A program made the position numbers and the translations under genes. A DNA stretch of 10,199 bases. It comes from RYN-431 sp036388295 (GTDB lineage: Bacteria > Planctomycetota > Phycisphaerae > Tepidisphaerales > Tepidisphaeraceae). The stretch covers positions 1-10,199 of the forward strand of contig DASVSC010000269.1 of the NCBI GenBank assembly GCA_036388295.1, given 5' to 3'. Below the pieces are notes generated by a model that made no database searches, was not told the DNA's origin, and worked only from the letters and a program-made list of their open reading frames with translations. Below are positions 1-6,153 of the stretch, piece after piece. How positions within the stretch are numbered: the first letter of the stretch is position 1; every line of letters starts with the position of its first letter.

Positions 1-1764
1 CACCACCAGTAGCACCAGAATGCCGATGTTCTGCGCCCGCCCGCCGGGCATCGTCAGCACCCGGAACACGTCGGACGGCCAGAGCGTAAAGAAGAAGAAC
101 GGCCGATCGTCCGTCGCGGGGCGGATGTCGAACGGGTAGGCGTTCAGAAACGCCGTCGGGTCTGCCTCCGTCAGCAGTGTCGCCACCGGGCTGTCGATCG
201 ATCGGCCCGGCAGGTAGACCGGCTCAAAGCCCAGTTCCGCCGCCCGCTTTTCCACCGCCGCCACCTGCTCAACGGTGAAGGGCGATCGGCTCACGATCAC
301 GCTGCCGAGGTTCTTTTCCTTCACCACCATCACGCACCGCGTCGGGTCCACGCCAATGCGTTCGAGCGAACGGCGGGCGGTCATCACCAAGCGGATCGTC
401 TCACGGTCCGGCTCCCAGACCCATCGCGTGAAGGCCACCACACCGCCCGGCGTTAAATGCTCCAGGTATTGATCGAACGCCTCCTGCGTGTAAAGCAGGT
501 TTTCGGTCAGGCTGAGCGCCCCCGCCGCCGACGCGGCGAAGGTGTCGACCAGCGACAGCATGATCACGTCGAACCGCTCCGGCGTGCTGTGCAGAAAACT
601 CCGGCCGTCACGGATCACGACGTTCACGTCCGGCCGTGAATACAGGCCCGCCGTGTGGTCGCGGTATTGATTGCGGACCAGATCGACGATGGCAGGATTG
701 ATCTCGACGCCGGTGACGTGCTTCGCGCCGAACAGCAGCGACAGCACGACGTCGCGCCCGCCGCCGGGGCCGATCACCAGCGACCGCTCCGGCGTTACGG
801 CGGCGAACGGCAGGCTCGTCAGATCGCTGCGCAGGTAATCCAGGGCCGGCGGCGCGGGCGCGTCGGCCGACAACGATCCGCCGCCCTCGATCATCGGCGT
901 GTTCGCGCCGGCGTCGATGTCGATGATCTTCCGCTCGGCATCCGTCGACCCGGTGAAATTACGGCTGATGCCACGACTGAACGGCTCGTTCTTGTCGTGC
1001 TGCCAGACGCCGATACGGCTGAACGAGTTCCAGCGCACGTCGACGTCCTGACGCGCCTTTCCCTTGGCGTACTGCACGTCCATCAGCCCCAACGTCCGCT
1101 GGCCGATCCCGGCGAGGAGAACGAGAACGACCGCCCCGATGGCCGTCGCCCGCGCCAGGCTTCCCCGGCGCACGGCCGCCAGCACTGCGGCCGCCGCACA
1201 GGCGGTGGCCGCCAGCGTCATCATCAGGGGCACGCCGACCGTGTTCGCCATCGGCACGAACAGCAGGCAGCCCAACGCCGCCCCCGCCAGGTCGGCGGCG
1301 TAAACCGTGCCGACGCCCGTCCCCGCCCCGCGCATCGCCCGGGCCAGACCCGCGCCGATGAAGCCGTACGGCACCGCACCGATCACGCAGGCGAACACGA
1401 TCTTCGCCAGCATCAGCGCGTCGATCTGTTCCGTGGTCCTCAGGTTCAGCAGCACCGGCGACACCACCGCCAGCGACAGGCCCGCCAGGCAACAATCTCG
1501 CCATAAGGCCGCCCCGCCGTCGCGCGCGTCCGCGGGCGCTTCGGACCGTCCCAGATAAGCCAGCAACGCGCCGGCCGATAAGCCGGCAAGGGCAAGCGAG
1601 ATGGCCAGGAACGCGAAGTGGTACCAGAGCAGAACTGAGAATAACCGCGTCAGACCGAGTTCGGCGAGCAAACCGGCGAAACTGAGCAACGCGACCACCG
1701 CGTGCGTGCGGACGGACACGGTGCGGGCCGGGGCGGAACCGATTTCGGCGGGCGGAGTCGCCAT
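1..1764 (-). CDS. Membrane protein with spermidine-synthase-like domain (3' end cut by window edge)
   Basis: I translated this frame from ATG 1764-1762; it stays open for 588 codons to the window edge, so the C-terminus is missing. Residues about 20-225 are hydrophobic with several predicted membrane helices. Residues about 305-480 form a Rossmann fold like spermidine synthase: the SAM-type loop IGPGGGRD is at 331-338 and the acidic ribose-binding residue is E354 in TGVEINP. After the fold the protein runs through TDDRPFFFFTLW into a new hydrophobic stretch at the edge, suggesting further helices. Such fusions are usually annotated 'spermine/spermidine synthase domain protein'. The canonical aminopropyltransferase Asp pair (D-S/T-x-D) is not kept: the matching strand reads DVIMLSLVD (399-407). 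A methyltransferase or another SAM-dependent role is therefore as likely as polyamine synthesis. No good Shine-Dalgarno is seen. A short inverted repeat GTTTA-ACC-TAAAC (1768-1780) lies directly before the start. Confidence 0.85.
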   Translation of the reverse strand, partial: MATPPAEIGSAPARTVSVRTHAVVALLSFAGLLAELGLTRLFSVLLWYHFAFLAISLALAGLSAGALLAYLGRSEAPADARDGGAALWRDCCLAGLSLAVVSPVLLNLRTTEQIDALMLAKIVFACVIGAVPYGFIGAGLARAMRGAGTGVGTVYAADLAGAALGCLLFVPMANTVGVPLMMTLAATACAAAAVLAAVRRGSLARATAIGAVVLVLLAGIGQRTLGLMDVQYAKGKARQDVDVRWNSFSRIGVWQHDKNEPFSRGISRNFTGSTDAERKIIDIDAGANTPMIEGGGSLSADAPAPPALDYLRSDLTSLPFAAVTPERSLVIGPGGGRDVVLSLLFGAKHVTGVEINPAIVDLVRNQYRDHTAGLYSRPDVNVVIRDGRSFLHSTPERFDVIMLSLVDTFAASAAGALSLTENLLYTQEAFDQYLEHLTPGGVVAFTRWVWEPDRETIRLVMTARRSLERIGVDPTRCVMVVKEKNLGSVIVSRSPFTVEQVAAVEKRAAELGFEPVYLPGRSIDSPVATLLTEADPTAFLNAYPFDIRPATDDRPFFFFTLWPSDVFRVLTMPGGRAQNIGILVLLVV

Positions 1765-1808
1765 AGTGTTTAACCTAAACCGAACCGGCGTTGGACAGCG
1801 GCTTCGAA

Positions 1809-1841
1809 GTTCCCTCTCCCGGTATGGCCGGGAGAGGGAAC
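1809..1841. terminator. Strong perfect hairpin between guaA and the spermidine-synthase-like gene
   Basis: Positions 1809-1822 are exactly complementary to 1828-1841: a 14-bp stem around a 5-base loop (TATGG), with a CCCTCTCCCGG / CCGGGAGAGGG core. It lies 16 bases past the guaA stop codon. No T-run follows on either strand, so it is not a textbook intrinsic terminator. It could still stabilise the guaA mRNA 3' end or separate the two transcripts. GGGAGAGGG-type hairpins occur as dispersed repeats in several GC-rich bacteria, so it may be one copy of a family. Confidence 0.65.
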
Positions 1842-1857
1842 CAGAACTTTGCCGACT

Positions 1858-3402
1858 TCACTCCCATTCAATCGTCGCCGGCGGTTTGCTGCTGATGTCG
1901 TAGACGACTCGATTCACGCCCCGCACTTCATTGATGATGCGGTTGCTCATCCGGGCCAGCACGTCGAAGGGGATTCTGGCCCAGTCGGCGGTCATGAAGT
2001 CTTGGCTTTCGACGGCGCGGATGGCGATCACGCTGTCGTAGCTGCGCGAGTCGCCCATGACGCCGACGGTGCCGATCGGCAGCAGCACCGCGAAAACCTG
2101 GCTGGTCTTGCGGTACAGGTTCGCGGCCACCAGTTCTTCCAGCACGATCTCGTCGGCGTCGCGTAGCACGCGCAAACGCTCTTCAGTAATCGCACCGATC
2201 ACACGCACGGCCAGTCCGGGGCCGGGGAAGGGGTGTCGCCAGACGATGGTTTCAGGCAGGCCAAGGTTTTCGCCGACTTTGCGGACTTCGTCTTTGAACA
2301 GCTCTCGTAGTGGTTCGACGAGTTCGAAACCGAGCTCGGCGGGTAGGCCGCCGACGTTGTGGTGCAGCTTGATGTTCGCGGCGGTGCCGGCGTAGCCGTG
2401 GCCGGATTCGATGACGTCGGGGTAGAGCGTGCCCTGAGCGAGGAACGTCGCGTCCTTTATGCTGACGGCTTCGCGCTTGAACACGTCGATGAACTCGCGG
2501 CCGATGATTTTGCGCTTTTCCTGCGGGTCGATTACGTCCTTCAACGCCGTGAGAAACTCATGACTGGCGTCGTTGACGCGCAAATCGATGTGGAAATGAT
2601 TTTTGAATGTCGATTCGACGAGCGCGCGTTCCTTTTTGCGCAGCAAACCATTGTCGACAAAGATGCAAGTCAATTGATCGCCAATGGCTTTATGGATCAG
2701 CGCGGCGGCCACGCTGCTGTCGACGCCGCCACTCAGGCCGCAGATCACGCGTTTGTCGCCGACCTGCGTGCGGATGCGTTCGACGGATTCTTCGATGAAC
2801 TGCCCCATCGTCCATTGGCCGGAGCATTGGCAGATGTCATAGAGGAAGTTCTGGAACAGCACGTCGCCGCGGGGCGTGTGGGTGACTTCCGGATGGAACT
2901 GCACGCCGTAGAACGGCCGCGTCTTGTGGCGGGCGGCGGCGTACGGGCAGGTCTGCGTGGCGGCGAGCGGTTCGAAATCGGCGGGCAAATCGAAGATCTG
3001 GTCGCCATGGCTCATCCAGACGGTCGTGTCCTGCGGCAGGCCGCGGACGAACGGGTCATCGGATATGATGGTCAGGTGCGCCCGGCCGTACTCGCGGCTG
3101 GGCGCGGCTTTGACGTCGCCACCGAGTAACTGCACGGCCAGCTGCATGCCGTAGCAGATGCCCAGGACCGGCACGCCCAGGTCGAACAAGCGCGGGTCGC
3201 AGCGCGGGGCGTTGGCGTCGTAGACACTGCTGGGGCCGCCGCTGAGGATGATGCCCTTGGGGTTCATCCGCCGGAGGTCCTCCAGCGAAATGTCGGGCCG
3301 GACCAGTTCGCTGAACACGCCCTTCTCGCGCACGCGGCGGGCGATGAGCTGCGCGTACTGCGAGCCGAAATCCAGAATCGGGATGACTTCCGAGTGGGTC
3401 AT
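1858..3402 (-). CDS. guaA: GMP synthase (glutamine-hydrolysing)
   Basis: GuaA catalyses the last step of GMP synthesis: ATP-dependent amination of XMP using ammonia from glutamine, in the cytoplasm. The 514-residue product has the usual length and domain order. The class I glutamine amidotransferase domain (about 7-190) starts with ILDFGSQYAQLIARRVRE. It has the nucleophile C83 in LGICYGMQ and H170/E172 in FHPEVTHT. The ATP pyrophosphatase domain follows, with the PP-loop SGGVDSS at 224-230. The dimerisation domain ends in the typical PPATIEWE, with HPFPGPGLAVR at 390-400. No key residue is missing. The ATG is supported by the family N-terminus, although the upstream bases hold no clear Shine-Dalgarno. 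It starts 46 bases after the YgiC-like gene, with a small terminator-like hairpin in the gap, so it may have its own transcript. Confidence 0.98.
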   Translation of the reverse strand: MTHSEVIPILDFGSQYAQLIARRVREKGVFSELVRPDISLEDLRRMNPKGIILSGGPSSVYDANAPRCDPRLFDLGVPVLGICYGMQLAVQLLGGDVKAAPSREYGRAHLTIISDDPFVRGLPQDTTVWMSHGDQIFDLPADFEPLAATQTCPYAAARHKTRPFYGVQFHPEVTHTPRGDVLFQNFLYDICQCSGQWTMGQFIEESVERIRTQVGDKRVICGLSGGVDSSVAAALIHKAIGDQLTCIFVDNGLLRKKERALVESTFKNHFHIDLRVNDASHEFLTALKDVIDPQEKRKIIGREFIDVFKREAVSIKDATFLAQGTLYPDVIESGHGYAGTAANIKLHHNVGGLPAELGFELVEPLRELFKDEVRKVGENLGLPETIVWRHPFPGPGLAVRVIGAITEERLRVLRDADEIVLEELVAANLYRKTSQVFAVLLPIGTVGVMGDSRSYDSVIAIRAVESQDFMTADWARIPFDVLARMSNRIINEVRGVNRVVYDISSKPPATIEWE

Positions 3403-3434
3403 GGGACAACTTTACGGATTAAGAGCCGTTTGGC

Positions 3435-3450
3435 AAAAAGCCGCGGGCTT
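3435..3450 (-). terminator. Possible small intrinsic terminator after the YgiC-like gene
   Basis: Read on the minus strand, AAGCC-CGC-GGCTT followed by TTT overlaps the TAA stop of the YgiC-like gene. The stem has 5 bp with a 3-base loop, and the T-run is short. The shape is right but the stem is weak, so termination is likely to be partial at best. It would separate the YgiC-like gene from guaA. Confidence 0.35.
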
Positions 3451-4570
3451 AGGCAATGACGTGCGGGATAAATCGGCTGGTATTGCCGGTGACGGGGCCG
3501 CTGTCTTCGCGGATGCCCATGCCGCAGGCGTGGCCGTTCACGATCCAGCTGCCGATGACCGGACTGTTGCCGTCGAAGCGCGGCAGCGGCGCGTACGCCT
3601 GGTAAACAACCGGGCCGTCGTACGGGCCGGCGGTTTCGGCCAGCACCCGGCCACCGACGGTGATTTGCACGTTCGCCCCTTCGCGCGATAGCGCGGGCTT
3701 GCGCACCACGTCGCCCGGCAGCGGGTCGTAATCGGCCGGCAGCAGGTACGGCGAATCGGGGAACAAATCCCACAGCACGACCAGCAGCGCCTTGTTGCTC
3801 AACAGCATTTTCCAAGGCGGCTCGATCCAGCGCGTCCAGGCCGACAGCAGCGGGCCGGCGAAGGCTTCGCGGGTCATCCATTCCCACGGGTAGAGCTTGA
3901 AGCAAGTGTGAATGGGACGGTCCTGCGAATCAACGAACGTGCCGCGGACCGGGTCGTGGCCGATCTGGTCGACGTTCAGGTAGTCCCCGGCGAGGCCGGC
4001 CTGATGGACCGTTTCGCGCAGGTACGTCACCGTCATAAAGTCTTCCTGGCTCCCGCCGGCCGCGGCGAAATGGACACGACCGTTGGTCGTCGGGCCGAGT
4101 TCGCGCCAGGCGTCGATCAGCTTTTCGTGGATCGAATTGAATTGGTCGCCGCGCGGGAAAAGGTCCTGCAGCCAGAACCACTGAATGACGCTCGCCTCCA
4201 GCAACGATGTGGGCGTGTCGGCGTTGTATTCCAGCAGCTTCGGCGGGCCGGTGCCGGTGTAGGCGAAGTCGAATCGGCCATACAGGGACGGCTCACGCTG
4301 GGCCCAACTGCGGCGCACCCAATCGCGGTGCGTGGGCGGGACGGCAAACTCCTCCAGTCGGTCGTCGTCGATAATGTGCTGCACGGCCCTCAGGCACATG
4401 GCGTGCAGAGCGCTTGTCGCTTCCTCGAGCGCGTCGACCTCAGCCATGGAAAAGGCGTAATAGGCCGACTCGTCCCAGTAGGTGCGGTTGTCGATGGAAT
4501 GAAACAGCAGGCCTTGCGATTCGACCGTCTGCTGCCAGCCGGGGCGCGGCGTGCTGCGGTGGCGACGCAT
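3449..4570 (-). CDS. YgiC/YjfC-like ATP-grasp ligase (glutathionylspermidine synthase family)
   Basis: The 373-residue protein matches the short YgiC/YjfC branch of the glutathionylspermidine synthase family in length (E. coli YgiC is about 386 residues) and motifs. The family joins an acid to an amine using ATP through a C-terminal ATP-grasp fold. It lacks the amidase domain of bifunctional E. coli Gss. Visible motifs, in order: RFDF at 99-102; LLEYNADTPTSLLE at 112-125; a Gly-rich stretch FAAAGGSQED at 168-177; NKALLVVLW at 259-267; VRKPALSREGANV at 289-301, which carries the likely nucleotide-contacting Lys; IGSWIVNGHACGMGIRED at 339-356; and NTSRFIPHVI at 363-372 near the C-terminus. The start has a good GGGAG seven bases upstream (4582-4578), 16 bases past the small gene before it, so the two are probably co-transcribed. 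The substrates of this branch are not established; activity on glutathione plus spermidine should not be assumed. Confidence 0.92.
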   Translation of the reverse strand: MRRHRSTPRPGWQQTVESQGLLFHSIDNRTYWDESAYYAFSMAEVDALEEATSALHAMCLRAVQHIIDDDRLEEFAVPPTHRDWVRRSWAQREPSLYGRFDFAYTGTGPPKLLEYNADTPTSLLEASVIQWFWLQDLFPRGDQFNSIHEKLIDAWRELGPTTNGRVHFAAAGGSQEDFMTVTYLRETVHQAGLAGDYLNVDQIGHDPVRGTFVDSQDRPIHTCFKLYPWEWMTREAFAGPLLSAWTRWIEPPWKMLLSNKALLVVLWDLFPDSPYLLPADYDPLPGDVVRKPALSREGANVQITVGGRVLAETAGPYDGPVVYQAYAPLPRFDGNSPVIGSWIVNGHACGMGIREDSGPVTGNTSRFIPHVIA

Positions 4571-4577
4571 TTACGAG

Positions 4578-4582
4578 CTCCC
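4578..4582 (-). promoter_or_regulatory. Shine-Dalgarno of the YgiC-like gene
   Basis: GGGAG on the minus strand lies seven bases before ATG 4570-4568, in the 16-base gap after the preceding small gene. It fixes the start codon and supports translation from a shared mRNA. Confidence 0.7.
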
Positions 4583-4586
4583 GTGT

Positions 4587-4850
4587 CTACGAACTGCTGT
4601 GCCCGCCGCTGGACCCGAAGCCGCCACGGGAGACGCCCGAAGAAGACGCGGGCGCCGCGGCGTTGTGGTTCCCGCCGCCGCCCCACCCGCCGAACATGCG
4701 GCCGAAGTACATGAAGCCGCCGCCGTAGTGTGACCGTTGCGTCGTGGCGTGCGACGGGGTGTTGTCGCTGAGCAGATGGTTAAGGCCCCACAACGCAGTG
4801 CCGCCGGCGAGTAGGCCTAGGACGATATTTCGAGTCTTGTGCTGATTCAT
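4587..4850 (-). CDS. Small glycine-rich membrane-anchored protein, YgiB/DUF1190-like tail
   Basis: The product has 87 residues. A basic N-terminus (MNQHKTR) and one hydrophobic helix at about 9-27 suggest a membrane anchor. There is no Cys for a lipobox and no clear signal-peptidase site. The rest is Gly/Ser-rich with two recognisable patches: GGGFMYFGRMFGGWGGGG at 43-60, and SRGGFGSS at 74-81. From memory these resemble the C-terminal half of E. coli YgiB (a GYMMGRLMGGG-like stretch and TRGGFG), a DUF1190 protein encoded directly upstream of ygiC. Here the gene likewise sits 16 bases upstream of a YgiC-like gene. I infer a reduced YgiB-type partner; its molecular role is unknown. DUF1190 proteins are normally around 200 residues, so the Cys-bearing N-terminal part is missing. 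No Shine-Dalgarno precedes the ATG, so the start is the least certain point. Confidence 0.75.
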   Translation of the reverse strand: MNQHKTRNIVLGLLAGGTALWGLNHLLSDNTPSHATTQRSHYGGGFMYFGRMFGGWGGGGNHNAAAPASSSGVSRGGFGSSGGHSSS

Positions 4851-4884
4851 GAACGTGTGCCGCGTTTTGCCGCGACAAGAACGT

Positions 4885-4890
4885 ATTATC
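4885..4890 (-). promoter_or_regulatory. Possible -10 element for the YgiB-like/YgiC-like pair
   Basis: GATAAT on the minus strand lies about 35 bases before the ATG of the small gene, in the 94-base gap after terC. No convincing -35 hexamer is found at 16-18 bases. The gap is large enough for an independent promoter, but read-through from terC is equally possible. Confidence 0.25.
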
Positions 4891-4944
4891 CGCCGGTCGC
4901 CTTGGTATAGCGATTACAAACCCGTACGCGTTCTCAAGCCCGGC

Positions 4945-5820
4945 TCAAACCCCGGCCGCCGGCGATTCGGCAGAACGCTTGTCGTGCAGGTGCACCGGCG
5001 TTCCCTTCTTCCGCAATTTCAGATTCAGGAGTTCGACGCCGATGCTGAACGCCATCGCGAAGTAGATGTAGCCCTTGGGGATATGGCGGTGCGTCGCATC
5101 CACAATAAGGATGACGCCGACAAGGATCAGGAAGCTGAAGGCCAGCATTTTAATGGTCGGATGCGTGTTCACGAAATCGCTGATGGACTTGGCGGCAAAC
5201 AGCATCACGCCGACCGCGATGACCACGGCCGTGATCATGATGATCAGGCCGGTACGGAAGTTCTCCGGCGTAGTCTGCACCATGCCGACGGCCGTGATGA
5301 CACTGTCGAGGCTGAAGACGATGTCGAGGATCAGGATCTGCACGATCACGCTGGTGAAGGTGACACCCGCCTTGCCGGTATCGGATGCGTGCTCTTCGCC
5401 TTCGAGTTTTTCATGGATCTCGGTGACGCTCTTGTAGATCAGGAACAGCCCGCCGCCGAGCAGGATGGCGTCGCGCCAGTTCAGCGGCTTGCCGTCTTCG
5501 GTCAGCCAGGTGAAGAGATTGCCGATGACGGGGATCGGCGCGGTGGCGGCCATAATCCAACTAATTCCCAGCAACAGCAGGATGCGCAGGATCATCGCCA
5601 GCGCCAGGCCCACTTGCCGGGCCTTGTTCTGCTGCGCCAAGGGCAATTTGTCGGCCAGCACGCTGATGAAAATGATGTTGTCGATGCCAAGGACGATTTC
5701 AAGAATCGTCAGCGTCACCAGCGCCATAATGGCCGCGCCGGACCAGAGCGTGGTGAGGCCCTCACCCGCCGGAGCAGCGGCGGCGAGCATCGGTAGCACA
5801 TTCAGAAGTTCGATCGTCAC
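4945..5820 (-). CDS. TerC family integral membrane protein (YkoY/Alx type)
   Basis: TerC proteins are multi-helix inner-membrane proteins linked to manganese export and to metal loading of secreted enzymes (B. subtilis YkoY and YceF, E. coli Alx). The 291-residue product shows both family signatures with paired acidic residues inside helices: TILEIVLGIDNIIFISVLADKLP spanning 38-60 (E41, D47) and LILDIVFSLDSVITAVG spanning 163-179 (D166, D172). Later helices include the run at about 226-241 before DATHRHIPKGY. I chose GTG 5820-5818 because GGGAG (5834-5830) lies nine bases upstream and the protein then begins MTIELLNVLP. An upstream in-frame extension to 5892 gives an unconvincing N-terminus. 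It is the first of three closely spaced same-strand genes with the YgiB-like and YgiC-like genes. A 180-base leader with possible RNA structure precedes it. The transported metal cannot be read from sequence. Confidence 0.94.
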   Translation of the reverse strand: MTIELLNVLPMLAAAAPAGEGLTTLWSGAAIMALVTLTILEIVLGIDNIIFISVLADKLPLAQQNKARQVGLALAMILRILLLLGISWIMAATAPIPVIGNLFTWLTEDGKPLNWRDAILLGGGLFLIYKSVTEIHEKLEGEEHASDTGKAGVTFTSVIVQILILDIVFSLDSVITAVGMVQTTPENFRTGLIIMITAVVIAVGVMLFAAKSISDFVNTHPTIKMLAFSFLILVGVILIVDATHRHIPKGYIYFAMAFSIGVELLNLKLRKKGTPVHLHDKRSAESPAAGV

Positions 5821-5827
5821 GTTCAGC

Positions 5828-5839
5828 TTCTCCCGAGAA
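5828..5839 (-). promoter_or_regulatory. Ribosome binding site of terC inside a short palindrome
   Basis: On the minus strand TTCTC-GG-GAGAA contains the GGGAG Shine-Dalgarno of terC. It decides for the GTG start at 5820. The 5-bp arms with only two central bases are too tight for a stable RNA hairpin. A role in masking the site, or as a protein-binding palindrome, is speculation. Confidence 0.5.
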
Positions 5840-5907
5840 AGTGCGGTGATGGTAGCCCCAAGAGTGACCCGGCAGGAAGGCCGAACGCACAATCCGCATT
5901 ATTTTGA

Positions 5908-5993
5908 TGGATAGTGCCCGCCACGCACGCAGCATTTCGGGCCAAGCGATGCTTCTGCCATCGCGCTGTAGCCGCCGGTTGGCACTTCATCCA
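5908..5993 (-). promoter_or_regulatory. Potential structured RNA leader upstream of terC
   Basis: On the minus strand TGGAT-GA-AGTGCC (5993-5981) can pair with GGCACT-ATCCA (5918-5908): 11 bp with a two-base bulge. Inside, CAGC (5968-5965) pairs with GCTG (5933-5930), stacked on a hairpin GCGATG/CATCGC (5964-5959 with 5951-5946, loop GCAGAAG). GCCAA (5983-5979) could instead pair with TTGGC (5945-5941), which excludes part of the outer stem. TerC genes are often controlled by the manganese yybP-ykoY riboswitch, but its conserved loops (GGGGAGUA and the GCRAGACC-like segment) are not visible here. It could be a different leader RNA or a chance fold. Together with the repeat at 6001-6142 it fills the 333-base gene-free stretch 5821-6153. 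Confidence 0.35.
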
Positions 5994-6000
5994 AAGAGCT

Positions 6001-6142
6001 AACCACGAAGAACACGAAGGGCACGAAGAGATTACTGGCGTCCGCACTCCACTCTCTCATTCATCGTCCCAAATGATGGCTGAACAACAGAGCGGCTCGC
6101 AGCGTTGGGCATCTCGTCGTGCTTTTTGTGTTCTACGTGGTT
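6001..6142. repeat. Palindromic dispersed repeat, copy 1 (31-bp arms)
   Basis: The left arm 6001-6031 (starting AACCACGAAGAACACGAAGG) and the right arm 6112-6142 (ending CTACGTGGTT) are inverted copies matching at 26 of 31 positions with no gap. They flank about 80 bases. Both arms and parts of the interior (CGTCCGCACTC, CTCATTCATC, AAATGA) recur in copy 2 at 7989-8135. It lies 11 bases past the xylA stop codon, between xylA and the terC leader. No transposase is present. No target duplication could be recognised at its edges. Confidence 0.85.
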
Positions 6143-6153
6143 GCAAACTGCCT

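Noticed and set aside
655..1506. Open frames of 283 (plus) and 181 (minus, 959-1504) codons
   Set aside because: The minus frame in phase with ATG 1764 translates to membrane helices and a spermidine-synthase-like fold through this region, so both are shadows.
2359..3129. Plus-strand open frame of 256 codons
   Set aside because: Antisense to guaA, which is complete with both catalytic domains.
1..4570. A glutathionylspermidine pathway joining the spermidine-synthase-like and glutathionylspermidine-synthase-like genes
   Set aside because: guaA lies between them, the first lacks the canonical aminopropyltransferase Asp pair, and the second belongs to the YgiC branch of unknown substrate.
3908..4714. 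Plus-strand open frame of 268 codons
   Set aside because: Antisense to the YgiC-like and YgiB-like genes; no domain is recognisable.
5821..6000. Manganese yybP-ykoY riboswitch before terC
   Set aside because: Expected from the gene family, but the conserved loop sequences were not found on the minus strand; only an unclassified fold is seen.
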